The translations under genes and the position numbers were made by a program. A DNA stretch of 64,000 nt from the NCBI GenBank assembly GCA_030536995.1, contig JAUNOY010000007.1, positions 1 to 64,000 of the forward strand. The letters run 5' to 3'. How positions within the stretch are numbered: position 1 is the stretch's first letter; each line of letters starts with the position of its first letter. Under the pieces are notes generated by a model. It was given only the letters and a program-made list of their open reading frames with translations. It ran no database searches and was not told the origin of the DNA. Shown in pieces: positions 44,006-53,012 of this stretch. Origin of the DNA: Eubacteriales bacterium (GTDB lineage Bacteria; Bacillota; Clostridia; Lachnospirales; Lachnospiraceae).

Positions 44006-45527
44006 TCTTCACACTCCTTTTTGCTCCCGCCATGTAAAGACCAAGTTCCTCTGTCGTAATGTCTTTCGGGTTGAGGTCTGCAACAATCTCACCTTCATAC
44101 ATAACTACAATACGATCACTCAGATTCATAACCTCATCAAGTTCAAGAGATACCAGAAGGACTGCCTTTCCTGCATCTCTCTGCGCCACAAGCTGTTTAT
44201 GAATATATTCAATAGCACCAACATCAAGACCTCGTACAGGCTGGACTGCAATAACAATCTCCGGATTGCGGTCAAGCTCTCTGGCAATAATCGCTTTCTG
44301 CTGGTTACCGCCCGACATGCCTCTGGCAATACTTGTTTCTCCGTGACTGGAACGGATATCAAACTTCTGAATCAGTTCCTTTGCATAATCCCGAATGGCA
44401 TCAAACTTCATGAATCCATGTTTCTGGAACCGGTCTGTATAGTAAGTCTGAAGTACCAGATTCTCCTGAAGTGTGTAATCAAGAACAAGTCCGTCCTTAT
44501 GACGATCCTCCGGGATATGGGCCATACCATCAAGACATTTCTGACGAATGCTCTCTTTTGTAATATCCTTACCGTTCAGAAAAACCTGTCCACTGTCCAG
44601 AGGCATCAGACCTGTGATTCCGTAAACAAGCTCAGACTGTCCATTTCCATCAATACCTGCCACGCAGAGAATCTCACCCTTACGTACTTTGAAAGAAACA
44701 TTTTTTACTGCTTCTTTTCCGGATGTCTTACTCTTAATAGTCAGATTTTTAACCTCGAGAACAGCATCTCCGGGTTTCATCTCGTCTTTATCAACCGTCA
44801 AATTAACTTTTCTTCCTACCATCATCTCAGACATCTGCTCTTTGGTGGTACTCTGCACATCAATCGTTCCGATGTATTTTCCTTTTCTCAGAACAGTGCA
44901 GCGGTCTGCTACCTCTTTGATCTCATTTAATTTATGAGTGATAAAGATAATCGATTTTCCCTCTGCAACAAGCTGCTTCATTACCTTCATAAGCTCATGG
45001 ATCTCCTGAGGTGTTAAAACTGCCGTAGGCTCATCAAAAATCAGGATATCATTATCACAGTACAGCATCTTAAGGATTTCTACCCTTTGCTGCATTCCTA
45101 CTGTAATATCAGAAATGTATGCGTCAGGATCAATTTTGAATTTATACTTCTCACTGAGCTCCATTACCTTTTTTCTGGCATCTTCCATTTTCAGGACACC
45201 CATCTTTACAGTTTCCCTGCCAAGTACAATACTTTCCAGAACTGTAAAATTATGCACCAGTTTAAAATGCTGATGAACCATTCCGATTCCCAGATCATTT
45301 GCATCATTTGGATTATTTATTTTTACAGTTTTTCCATTGATTTTTATTTCGCCTTCCTCCGGCTGATACAGACCGAAAAGAACACTCATCAAGGTGGATT
45401 TGCCCGCTCCGTTTTCGCCCAGCAGAGCATGAACTTCTCCTTTTCTTACCTGGAGAGTAATGTCATCGTTCGCTTTAAAATCCCCAAATTGTTTCGTAAT
45501 ATGGTTCATTTCGATTACATATTCCAC
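43995..45527 (-). CDS. Nucleoside ABC transporter ATP-binding protein (NupO-like)
   Basis: A 510-residue ATPase with two tandem nucleotide-binding domains. Domain 1 has Walker A GENGAGKST and Walker B DNDILIFDEPTAVL. Domain 2 has a modified Walker A (GIDGNGQSE) and a signature region with GGNQQKAIIARELDRNPEIVIAVQPVRGLD; a degenerate second half is normal in ribose- and nucleoside-type importers. First gene of the importer operon, GGAGG before a GTG start. Confidence 0.94.
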   Translation of the reverse strand: MEYVIEMNHITKQFGDFKANDDITLQVRKGEVHALLGENGAGKSTLMSVLFGLYQPEEGEIKINGKTVKINNPNDANDLGIGMVHQHFKLVHNFTVLESIVLGRETVKMGVLKMEDARKKVMELSEKYKFKIDPDAYISDITVGMQQRVEILKMLYCDNDILIFDEPTAVLTPQEIHELMKVMKQLVAEGKSIIFITHKLNEIKEVADRCTVLRKGKYIGTIDVQSTTKEQMSEMMVGRKVNLTVDKDEMKPGDAVLEVKNLTIKSKTSGKEAVKNVSFKVRKGEILCVAGIDGNGQSELVYGITGLMPLDSGQVFLNGKDITKESIRQKCLDGMAHIPEDRHKDGLVLDYTLQENLVLQTYYTDRFQKHGFMKFDAIRDYAKELIQKFDIRSSHGETSIARGMSGGNQQKAIIARELDRNPEIVIAVQPVRGLDVGAIEYIHKQLVAQRDAGKAVLLVSLELDEVMNLSDRIVVMYEGEIVADLNPKDITTEELGLYMAGAKRSVKNEQ

Positions 45528-45581
45528 TCTTGTACCTCCTTTGCCTTTTCCCTTTGTGCAAATCGTCTCTACGTTTCAACT

Positions 45582-45587
45582 ATTATA
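45582..45587 (-). promoter_or_regulatory. Probable -10 box of the nucleoside importer operon
   Basis: TATAAT (45587-45582), 55 bases upstream of the ATPase start. No good -35 lies 16-18 bases upstream, which would fit a promoter needing an activator such as the Crp-type protein at 40 kb; that link is inference. Confidence 0.5.
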
Positions 45588-45605
45588 CCTCATATTTGTA
45601 CAGCC

Positions 45606-45627
45606 AAAAAGGACTCATGTCCTTTTT
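45606..45627 (-). terminator. Terminator of the adenosine deaminase gene
   Basis: GGAC-tcat-GTCC with A and T runs on both sides (45606-45610 and 45623-45630). Short but with five T in the minus direction. Confidence 0.6.
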
Positions 45628-45701
45628 TTTATTTTTCAATTGTATTTTTGGCAATTTAACACTATTTACTAATTCTTTTTTGTGCATTTTTCTTCCAAAA
45701 C

Positions 45702-46628
45702 TCAAAATCTGGCTTTTTCCGCATTTTCTTTCAATCTTTCAATTTCTTTTTCCGTAAGACCGAGTGTATTAACTGCCAGACTAAATTCTTTTTCCAGAGA
45801 AGTACCGGAAACTGTCGTATTATCTGTATTAAGAGTAACACAGAGCCCCTTTTCCAGCATTTTCTTTAAAGGATATTCTCCCTTTACTGCCTTTGTCTGA
45901 AAATTGCTGGTCGGGCAGACTTCCAACGGAATCCTGTGTTCTCTCAGATATTCCACAAGCTTTTCGTCTTCCAGACAGCGGACTCCGTGACCGATACGCC
46001 TGGCACCGAATTTCAGGGCTGTCCATATGCTCTCCGGACCATCGGCTTCTCCTGCATGGATGGTAAAAGGCACACCTGATTCTTTCGCTTTTTGAAAAAT
46101 AGTTTCAAAGGATTCTGTTGGATAAAGAGCCTCTGCTCCTGCAAGATCTGCCGCAGCAACTCCCTTTCCCAGGTACTCTTTTGCCATCCTGATGGTTTCC
46201 AGATTTTCTTTTTCGTTATCTTCCATACGCATACAGCACAAAATAAGCTTCGCCTCAAACCCGTTTCCATCCGGCAGTCCTTTGATTGCCGCCTCTGTCA
46301 CCTGCCTCTGTGTCAACCCCTTTTTCGTATGGAGCTGCGGCGCAAAGCGGATTTCCACATATTTAAGTCCCTGTGTTTCCATCTGCCTGCATACATCGCG
46401 AACTGCCTCTGTGAGTGCATCTTCTGTCTGCATAACGGAACAGGGCAGATCAAATTTTTCCAGATATTCATTTAAGTCTTTACAGTCAACCGGAGCTGTC
46501 ATATACTTTACAAGTTCCTTCTCGTACCACACCGGTAGTTCAATCCCCTGTTTCTTTGCCTGGCGAATCACATATGCAGGTGTCAGAGAACCGTCAAGAT
46601 GTAAATGCAGATCAATTCCATTCTTCAT
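45702..46628 (-). CDS. add: Adenosine deaminase
   Basis: A 308-residue deaminase converting adenosine to inosine. Zinc ligands: DLHLHLDGSL at the start, FTIHAGEADG (catalytic HAGE), then RIGHGVRCLED and VTLNTDNTTV. It ends a little short of the commonest length of about 330. It lies just upstream of the nucleoside importer on the same strand, separated by a terminator, and provides the inosine cleaved by purine-nucleoside phosphorylase. Confidence 0.94.
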   Translation of the reverse strand: MKNGIDLHLHLDGSLTPAYVIRQAKKQGIELPVWYEKELVKYMTAPVDCKDLNEYLEKFDLPCSVMQTEDALTEAVRDVCRQMETQGLKYVEIRFAPQLHTKKGLTQRQVTEAAIKGLPDGNGFEAKLILCCMRMEDNEKENLETIRMAKEYLGKGVAAADLAGAEALYPTESFETIFQKAKESGVPFTIHAGEADGPESIWTALKFGARRIGHGVRCLEDEKLVEYLREHRIPLEVCPTSNFQTKAVKGEYPLKKMLEKGLCVTLNTDNTTVSGTSLEKEFSLAVNTLGLTEKEIERLKENAEKARF

Positions 46629-46694
46629 GTTCTAACCTCCTGTTTTTCAGATTTCTCTTATTATATAACACAATAGCAAAAAAATATATATTTT

Positions 46695-47606
46695 TTATTC
46701 TTCCTGAATTTCCCCTGAGTAAAACTCCATAAGAAACTCCATAAATTGTGCAACATAGTTTTTCTGTACATAATCTTTTCTACATGCAAGATATAAGTTT
46801 CTTACCGCAGGATATCCGGGCAGAGAAAACATCTGAAGTTTCCCTGCCTGCACATCCTCCTCCACCGCTTTTTTTGAAATAAAGGAGATTCCAAATCCTC
46901 CGGCAACCAACTTCTTTATAGATTCCTGTTCGTTTAATTTTGCAACAACCTGAAGTTCCTTTTCCCGGATATTCATTCTCTCAAAATATGCTTCCATGCA
47001 TTTCTTGCTTCCGCTTCCCTGCTCACGCATAATTACCGGTTCACGACGAATCATCTCGAAAAGCTCGCCTTCCTTTCCCTCCAGTCCCCGGAAGCGCTCC
47101 TCGCAGGGTGTGATCATAACCATTTCATCTCTGTAAAAAGGCAAAAACTCTATCTCCTGCGTCTGGATTTTCATTCCTACCAATCCAAGAGAATAGCTGC
47201 CGTTTATGATTCCTTCCAGAATTTTTCTGCTATCACTTTGTGAAATATGAAACTGTACATCCGGCGCTTTTTTACGGAACACTGGAAGTACCTCCGGAAG
47301 AATATAGTCTGCAGGAATCGTGGATGCTCCAAGACGAATCACTTTTTGATTTTCCTCTGCCCATCTCTGCATCAGCTCATCCTTCAGTGCAAGTATTTTA
47401 CAGGCACACTCATATAATTCTATCCCCTTGGGTGTCACCTGAATACTCTTCGTATTACGAATAATGAGACGATATTCCAATTCCTCCTCCAGCATGCGGA
47501 TGTGGGTACTGATAGTCGGCTGAGAAATGTACAGCATTTCTGCAGCTTTGGTAAAGCTTCGGTATTTCACAACTGCCACAAGTGACTGAAGCTGTCTTAA
47601 TTCCAT
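46695..47606 (-). CDS. LysR family transcriptional regulator
   Basis: A 303-residue LysR regulator. The helix-turn-helix is MELRQLQSLVAVVKYRSFTKAAEMLYISQPTISTHIRMLEEEL, followed by the effector-binding domain from residue 90. I chose the ATG at 47606, eight bases after AAAGGA, since it puts the helix-turn-helix at the N terminus; the frame is open further up but overlaps the preceding gene. It follows the desulfurase gene by one base, so it is in the selenium cluster. The ligand is unknown; CysB-like relatives respond to sulfur metabolites. Confidence 0.92.
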   Translation of the reverse strand: MELRQLQSLVAVVKYRSFTKAAEMLYISQPTISTHIRMLEEELEYRLIIRNTKSIQVTPKGIELYECACKILALKDELMQRWAEENQKVIRLGASTIPADYILPEVLPVFRKKAPDVQFHISQSDSRKILEGIINGSYSLGLVGMKIQTQEIEFLPFYRDEMVMITPCEERFRGLEGKEGELFEMIRREPVIMREQGSGSKKCMEAYFERMNIREKELQVVAKLNEQESIKKLVAGGFGISFISKKAVEEDVQAGKLQMFSLPGYPAVRNLYLACRKDYVQKNYVAQFMEFLMEFYSGEIQEE

Positions 47607-47607
47607 C

Positions 47608-48774
47608 TCATCTTTCCTTTGCGATTTTCCATAATGCCTCAACCGCCCTTTCTGTCTCTTCTTTTGTATTCCACCATCCGAAGGAAAAACGGATAGTTCC
47701 TTCCGGGAAGGTTCCCAGTGTCTTATGCGCAGAAGGTGCACAGTGAAGCCCGACTCTGGTCATAATTCCATAGGTATCATCTAACTCAAACGCAGCCTGC
47801 GCCATCTCTTTTTGAAGTGTCTGAACAGAAACCACTCCGGTTCTTCCGGAAATACCTTTCTTTCCCACAACCTTGATGTAATTTTCCTTAGGGTCTACAC
47901 TTTTAAGTCCTTCCAGGAAAAGCTTCGTCAGAGCAAGCTCATGATTTCTGATTTCTCCCTGTCTGATTGTCTTATGCCACTTCAAAGCAGCGCCAAGCCC
48001 CAGGATTCCGGGAAGATTCATAGTTCCTGCCTCAAAACGGTCCGGCATGAGTTCCGGCACAAGCTCCGTATGACTGAAGCTTCCTGTTCCTCCTGAAAGC
48101 AGAGGTTCCAGTTCCTTCACCATTTCGTTTCTGAGAATAAAACCGCCGATTCCCTGTGGCCCCAAAAGCCCCTTGTGACCGGTGAAGCAAAGTACATCTA
48201 TTTTCATTTTTTCCATATCAATGGGCAGAATCCCTGCAGTCTGAGCACAATCCACTATAAATTTCACTTTATGTTCTGCACACAGTCGTCCTGTCTCTTC
48301 TATAGGAAGCAAAGTTCCGCATACATTGCTGGCATGTGTCATTACCACTGCTTTTGTATTTTTTCGAAAAGCTTCCGACAATTTTTCTACAGGAAGAGTT
48401 CCATCTTCTCTGCAGGGAATTCTGGTAAAGGCTATCCCCTGCTTTTCCAGCTGAACAAGAGGACGCATCACTGCATTATGTTCCATAGAAGACACTATAA
48501 CATGATCTCCACTGTGCAGAAAACCTTTCAGCACAATATTCAGACTCTCTGTAATATTTTTTGTAAATATCACATTTCTTCCGTCCGGACCGTGAAACAT
48601 CTGGCAAAGAAGCTCTCTTGTCTCATATACCTTCTCCTCTACACTGTAAGCATTACTGTAACAGCCTCTGCCGATATTACTTCCCATTTCTGTCATATAA
48701 CGGTACATCGCATCCGCCACTTCCTTCGGCTTTGGAAAAGTCGTACTTGCATTATCAAGATAAATTCTGTTCAC
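47608..48774 (-). CDS. Cysteine desulfurase-like PLP enzyme
   Basis: A 388-residue class V aminotransferase of the cysteine desulfurase family. The start YLDNASTTFPKPKEV, the PLP lysine in CFTGHKGLLGPQGIGG and a Cys in the C-terminal loop RVGLHCAPSAHKTLGT are all present. Such enzymes take sulfur from cysteine or selenium from selenocysteine. Its position, divergent from YedE and YedF, suggests selenium delivery rather than general iron-sulfur assembly; no iscU-type scaffold is adjacent. Confidence 0.9.
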   Translation of the reverse strand: MNRIYLDNASTTFPKPKEVADAMYRYMTEMGSNIGRGCYSNAYSVEEKVYETRELLCQMFHGPDGRNVIFTKNITESLNIVLKGFLHSGDHVIVSSMEHNAVMRPLVQLEKQGIAFTRIPCREDGTLPVEKLSEAFRKNTKAVVMTHASNVCGTLLPIEETGRLCAEHKVKFIVDCAQTAGILPIDMEKMKIDVLCFTGHKGLLGPQGIGGFILRNEMVKELEPLLSGGTGSFSHTELVPELMPDRFEAGTMNLPGILGLGAALKWHKTIRQGEIRNHELALTKLFLEGLKSVDPKENYIKVVGKKGISGRTGVVSVQTLQKEMAQAAFELDDTYGIMTRVGLHCAPSAHKTLGTFPEGTIRFSFGWWNTKEETERAVEALWKIAKER

Positions 48775-48967
48775 CTTTCATCCCCCCATACTCTTTTTTT
48801 TACTATATCATATTTTCTGTCCGATTCCTATTACTTATTGGATTTTCAAATAATTTATATAAATATATCAATAAATACAATTATACTTTATTTTATGAAA
48901 ATGTTATACTGATTTTAGATTTTATTTAGAGTATTTATAAAGAATACTCGGGAAAGGAGAAATTGTT

Positions 48968-50053
48968 TTGACTAAAAACAAAGAAAAACTCACAATTATC
49001 ATTGCCGGATGTATCATCGGTGTCATCTCTTCACTTCTGGTATTCTTCGGAAACCCGGCAAACATGGGCTTTTGTATCGCCTGCTTTCTTCGCGATATTG
49101 CAGGCGGTGTAGGTCTTCACCGTGCAGCAGCCGTACAGTATATCCGTCCAGAAATCATTGGTCTTGTACTGGGAAGTTTTGCTGTTGCTCTGGCCAAAAA
49201 AGAATTTTCTGCCAAAGGCGGAAGTTCACCGATTACACGTTTCATGCTGGGCTTCTTTGTCATGATAGGATGTCTGATGTTCCTTGGCTGTCCATTCCGT
49301 ATGATTCTCCGTATGGCTGGTGGTGACTTGAACGCTTTATTTGGTCTAGCGGGCTTCGTTGCAGGTATTCTGGCAGGCGTATTCTTCCTTAATAAAGGTT
49401 ACAGTCTGAAACGTACTTACAAGCTTCCATCATCAGACGGCGTAATGCTTCCTGTAATTATGGGTTCCCTCCTTGTGCTTCTCGCAATTGCTCCTGCTTT
49501 CATCTTCTTTACAGAAGCAGACGGCGGCCCTGGCGCAAAACATGCAGCAATCGCAATCAGCCTTGCAGCAGGACTTATTGTAGGCGCCATTGCACAGCGT
49601 ACACGCCTTTGTATGGTCGGCGGCATCCGTGATATGGTGCTTTTCCGTGAATCTAAGTTGCTCCTCGGCTTCATCGCCGTATTCGCAGGAGCGCTTGTAT
49701 GCAACCTGATTCTGACAGCAGCAACTGCGGGAACTTACTTCAACCTCGGCATGGCAGGACAGCCTGTTGCTCATACAGATGGTCTCTGGAACTTCTTAGG
49801 CATGTTCCTTACAGGCTTCGGCTGCATACTTCTCGGCGGATGTCCGCTGCGTCAGCTTGTTCTCTCCGGTGAGGGAAATGCAGACAGCGCCATCACTGTT
49901 CTCGGTCTCATTGTCGGCGCGGCATTCTGCCACAACTTCGGTCTTGCATCCAGTGCAGAGGGACCTACTGAAAACGGAAAAATCGCAGTCATTATCGGCA
50001 TTGTTTTTGTAACCGTTATTGCCTGCATGAATACATTCAAAAAAGAAAAATAA
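48968..50053 (+). CDS. yedE: YedE family selenium-related membrane transporter
   Basis: A 361-residue membrane protein of the YeeE/YedE family, in the form linked to selenium metabolism. It has about ten hydrophobic segments and paired GCP motifs: FLGCPFRMILRM and LGGCPLRQLVLSGEGN, plus CIACFLRD and RLCMVGGIRDM. YeeE relatives move thiosulfate; movement of a selenium compound is inferred from the neighbours. Start is TTG 48968, after GGAAAGGAG. First gene of yedE-yedF-DUF3343, divergent from the desulfurase gene across 190 AT-rich bases in which I find no firm promoter. Confidence 0.92.
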   Translation: MTKNKEKLTIIIAGCIIGVISSLLVFFGNPANMGFCIACFLRDIAGGVGLHRAAAVQYIRPEIIGLVLGSFAVALAKKEFSAKGGSSPITRFMLGFFVMIGCLMFLGCPFRMILRMAGGDLNALFGLAGFVAGILAGVFFLNKGYSLKRTYKLPSSDGVMLPVIMGSLLVLLAIAPAFIFFTEADGGPGAKHAAIAISLAAGLIVGAIAQRTRLCMVGGIRDMVLFRESKLLLGFIAVFAGALVCNLILTAATAGTYFNLGMAGQPVAHTDGLWNFLGMFLTGFGCILLGGCPLRQLVLSGEGNADSAITVLGLIVGAAFCHNFGLASSAEGPTENGKIAVIIGIVFVTVIACMNTFKKEK

Positions 50054-50066
50054 GGAGGATTCCCAT

Positions 50067-50273
50067 ATGAGTCTCATAGATGCAAGAGGACTTTCCTGTC
50101 CGGAACCGGTGATTCTGCTGCGCAAAGCTATGGCATCCAAAGAAGCGCGTTATGAAATGCTGGTTGACAATCACGCAGCAAAAGAAAACACCAGCCGCTA
50201 TGCCAAAAGTCAGGGCTATGAAGTCACTGTGACAGAGACAAACGGCGAATATAAGCTGGTATTCAAAAAATGA
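50067..50273 (+). CDS. yedF: TusA/YedF-like sulfur or selenium carrier
   Basis: A 68-residue SirA/TusA-fold protein with the persulfide-carrying Cys in ARGLSCPEPVILLRKAM (CPxP motif). It matches only the N-terminal TusA half of the selenium protein YedF, which is usually about 200 residues; the second half is missing, and the next gene, DUF3343, may supply it. It lies 13 bases after yedE, with GGAGG. Confidence 0.88.
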   Translation: MSLIDARGLSCPEPVILLRKAMASKEARYEMLVDNHAAKENTSRYAKSQGYEVTVTETNGEYKLVFKK

Positions 50274-50512
50274 AATACATCGCAACTTTCTATTCTCATT
50301 ACGGAGCCATCCGCTTCAAAAAACTGTGTGACGCAAAAGGCTATACAGCCAGAATCATGCCGGTCCCCAGAGATTTGAGCAGCAGTTGCGGCACCTGCGT
50401 TCAGTGGGACGGTTCTCCCGTCCTGACCTCTGAAATCCAGACAGATGAAGTAGAGCAGATGGCTGAGATTACCGAAAAAGGGTATTGTACCTATTATATG
50501 GCTGAAAACTAA
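50270..50512 (+). CDS. DUF3343 protein
   Basis: An 80-residue protein of the DUF3343 family (YIATFYSHYGAIRFKKLC at the start, RDLSSSCGTCVQW in the middle). The adjacent cysteines could accept sulfur or selenium from the YedF-like protein. Its ATG overlaps the yedF stop by four bases (ATGA), so the two are made together. From general knowledge, this family is frequent next to yedE/yedF and cysteine desulfurases. Confidence 0.88.
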   Translation: MKYIATFYSHYGAIRFKKLCDAKGYTARIMPVPRDLSSSCGTCVQWDGSPVLTSEIQTDEVEQMAEITEKGYCTYYMAEN

Positions 50513-50519
50513 AAGCAAG

Positions 50520-50550
50520 CAGGCAGGTGAAATCACCTGCCTGTATTTTT
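50520..50550. terminator. Terminator between the yedE operon and xdhC
   Basis: CAGGCAGGTG (50520-50529) pairs perfectly with CACCTGCCTG (50534-50543), followed by TATTTTT on the plus strand; it can serve both convergent genes. Confidence 0.82.
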
Positions 50551-50568
50551 CTTAGGATTATAAAATTG

Positions 50569-51591
50569 TTATCTCAGCACCTCAAGCCACACATCAATAT
50601 TTCCGCCGCATACCATTCCTTCATCTTCCGCGTCTGCTGCGGTCATGTTTACGTTGCAGATCTGGGGCTGTGTTTCTCCGCTTCTGAGCATATGAAGAGC
50701 CCTGGTGCGAACGGCTGCCTCCATACAGCCTCCGCCGATAGTTCCAATCATCTGTCCGTCTGTACGAACGATCATCTTAGTACCCACTTCACGGGGCGCA
50801 GACCCTCTTCGTCTGACAATCGTACAGAGAACTGCGTCTCTCCCCTCTTCTTCCAGCTTGAGAAGTTCGTCCAGGAATTCATCCGGATAGCCGAAACTGC
50901 GTTTCCTGCTGTTTTTGTGAGCTATAATTTCTCCCATAATGGAGACTGCAATCTCTTCCGGCGATTCTGCCGAAATATCAAGTCCAATGGGCGTATGTAC
51001 TGCCTCCACCTGTTCCTTCGGAAAACCAAGCTCCACAAGATTTCTCTTTACAATGGCGGACCTTGCACGGCTGCCCATCATTCCCACATAAGCATATTTC
51101 TTCTTCAGAATTTCTCCCAGGCAGATTTCATCGTATCTGTGCCCTCTTGTCACAACTACAAAATAAGAATCTGTTCCGCCTTCTGCATGAGAAAGCCCAT
51201 CCACAAAATTTTCACAGATTACTTCATCTGCCCCTGCTCTTCTGGCATTGTCTGCAAAAGACGGACGGTCTTCAAGAACTGTAACTCGAAATCCCAGCAT
51301 TTTACCCAACGCAATAATCGGCATAGATACATGACCTGCCCCGCAGATAACCAATTTTTTCTGAGAAGAAACACAATCAAAATAAACCTGTTTCCCGGCT
51401 ATTTCCTGAACTCCTGTTTCAGAAGCCTCTTTCAGACTGTCCAGATGACTATATAAAAATCCCTCGCCTGACGACCACACAAGTTCTCCATCTGCCAGAA
51501 GAAGCTTTTCTCCTGCTGTTTCGCCGTCGAGCAAAGCTGCGGTCACTGCCTTTTTTCCCCGGCAGTTTTTAATTTCCTGAAATATACTCAT
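50569..51591 (-). CDS. XdhC/CoxI family molybdenum-hydroxylase maturation protein
   Basis: A 340-residue XdhC-like protein. The C-terminal Rossmann domain reads LVICGAGHVSMPIIALGKMLGFRVTVLEDR; an XdhC_CoxI domain with IGGGCMEAAVRTRAL is here in the C-terminal third, after a YVGMMGSRAR segment. XdhC proteins insert a sulfurated (in some clostridia selenated) cofactor in molybdenum hydroxylases such as xanthine dehydrogenase. I place the start at ATG 51591, seven bases after AAAGGAG. It follows the MoeA-like gene by two bases. No xdh structural gene is in the window. Confidence 0.88.
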   Translation of the reverse strand: MSIFQEIKNCRGKKAVTAALLDGETAGEKLLLADGELVWSSGEGFLYSHLDSLKEASETGVQEIAGKQVYFDCVSSQKKLVICGAGHVSMPIIALGKMLGFRVTVLEDRPSFADNARRAGADEVICENFVDGLSHAEGGTDSYFVVVTRGHRYDEICLGEILKKKYAYVGMMGSRARSAIVKRNLVELGFPKEQVEAVHTPIGLDISAESPEEIAVSIMGEIIAHKNSRKRSFGYPDEFLDELLKLEEEGRDAVLCTIVRRRGSAPREVGTKMIVRTDGQMIGTIGGGCMEAAVRTRALHMLRSGETQPQICNVNMTAADAEDEGMVCGGNIDVWLEVLR

Positions 51592-51593
51592 AG

Positions 51594-52619
51594 TCATACT
51601 CCTTTCCCGAAGCTGCATGCCGGATAATGGCAGGTCTTACATCCAAGACAAAGACCTCCATGTCCCATATGGGCAATATCCTTTCTTGTCACAGGTACGC
51701 CTGCCGCCACACGGGGAAGTATCAAGTCAAAAATTGTAGAGCTTGCATACATCACACAGCCGGGAAGTCCCATAACGGCAGTTCCATCCTCAAAATATGC
51801 CAGACAAAACATGGCTCCCGGAAGAACAGGCGCTCCATAGGATATCACATTTGCCCCGGTAGCCTTGATAGCGCCCGGAGTCTGGTCGTCAGGATCCACG
51901 CTCATACCGCCTGTAGTTACAATGATATCACAGCCTTTTTCTTTAAGAGCAAGGATTGCCTCTGTGATTTTTTCCTTATCATCTCCCAGTATCACATGTT
52001 CTGCTGTTTCAATCCCGTAAAGCTTCAGCTTCTCTACAACCACCGGAGTAAAGGTATCCTGAATTCTTCCATAAAATACTTCGTTTCCTGTTGTAATGAT
52101 TCCTGCCTTTAATTTACGGTAAGGAAGGAGCTCACAAAGCGGAGTGTTTCCTGCAGCCTTTTTCACCAGCTCCATCTTTTCTTTTTTTATCACAAGAGGA
52201 ATCACCCTTGTTCCCAGAAGCTTGTCTCCTGCCTTTACCGGCGTATTGGTATGCCTTGTGGCAATCATCACCTCATCTATCTCATTCACCTCTGCAAGAC
52301 GCTCCACATCCACACGGAACAGACCGTCGCATCCTGCCTTCAGTTCGATTTTTCCCTCTTTTACCTCAGAAGGCTCCATGTTGTCGTTGATACAGACTTT
52401 GCACAAAATCTCTGCTGCCTCGTTTTCGTGATACATGGAATCATCTTTTTCCCATACATATAAATGATCCTTTCCAAGACTTAACAATACGGGAATGTCT
52501 TCCTCCGTCACGATATGTCCCTTGCGGAAGCGCGCATCCTTTGTCACTCCCCTGATGATCTGTGTAATGTCGTGACAAAGTACCTGTCCTGCTGCCTCTG
52601 TTGTCTTGATCAATTTCAT
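51594..52619 (-). CDS. MoeA-like molybdopterin-binding protein
   Basis: A 341-residue protein with the molybdopterin-binding MoaB/MogA-type domain in its middle and end (IITTGNEVFYGRI; IVTTGGMSVDPDDQTPGAI), after a MoeA-like N-terminal part. The tail GGLCLGCKTCHYPACSFG adds three closely spaced cysteines, not part of standard MoeA. This form is found beside xdhC in the selenium-dependent molybdenum hydroxylase gene sets of Firmicutes. It would handle a molybdenum cofactor intermediate. Confidence 0.87.
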   Translation of the reverse strand: MKLIKTTEAAGQVLCHDITQIIRGVTKDARFRKGHIVTEEDIPVLLSLGKDHLYVWEKDDSMYHENEAAEILCKVCINDNMEPSEVKEGKIELKAGCDGLFRVDVERLAEVNEIDEVMIATRHTNTPVKAGDKLLGTRVIPLVIKKEKMELVKKAAGNTPLCELLPYRKLKAGIITTGNEVFYGRIQDTFTPVVVEKLKLYGIETAEHVILGDDKEKITEAILALKEKGCDIIVTTGGMSVDPDDQTPGAIKATGANVISYGAPVLPGAMFCLAYFEDGTAVMGLPGCVMYASSTIFDLILPRVAAGVPVTRKDIAHMGHGGLCLGCKTCHYPACSFGKGV

Positions 52620-52881
52620 TTTTGCTGCCTCCTTGTATTCTGTTTCTCCTTGTTTTTTCCAGACTGTTCTAAATCTTTTTTTATTATTCCAGTCTGCGAC
52701 CGGTTTTCTATATATTTTCTCATGAAATCTGGTTGTACTCTAACTAATATTGTATCACATTTTCCGCTCCAGAGGAGAAAATCTATACAATTTTTTTGTT
52801 TTTTACCAAAAAAAATTATTTTTCTTAAACTAACAGGATATAAATGTCTCCTTTTCAATCGTCTCAACTATGTTTGTTATG
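52620..52881. other. Intergenic region upstream of the MoeA-like gene
   Basis: This AT-rich stretch, with the terminator beside it, makes a 393-base gap. It must hold the promoter of the MoeA-xdhC pair; TACAAT near 52750 on the minus strand is a candidate -10, with no good -35. A 35-codon frame (52616-52723, minus) ends on the MoeA start codon but has no ribosome site. I recognise no riboswitch. Confidence 0.4.
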
Positions 52882-52933
52882 AAAAAACCGACCTCCAATC
52901 GTTAGATTTTTAATCTAACTTTTGCAGGTCGGT
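52882..52933 (-). terminator. Terminator of the DUF6465 gene
   Basis: ACCGACCT (52887-52894) pairs with AGGTCGGT (52926-52933), and inside it GTTAGATT pairs with AATCTAAC (52901-52919). Six T follow in the minus direction. It lies 80 bases past the DUF6465 stop. Confidence 0.75.
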
Positions 52934-53012
52934 TCATATTTCCTGTGGTCTGAGCTTCTCTTTTCTCACTGCGCTTTATGTATACTTCAACACAGCGGCA
53001 TATGAATCAAAA

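Noticed and set aside
52616..52723. 35-codon leader peptide overlapping the MoeA-like start (ATGA)
   Set aside because: No ribosome site, low-complexity content; the overlap may be chance.
52901..52919. GTTAGATT-AATCTAAC as a third DtxR-like operator
   Set aside because: It is the inner stem of the DUF6465 terminator, is not near a promoter and its spacing differs from the other two.
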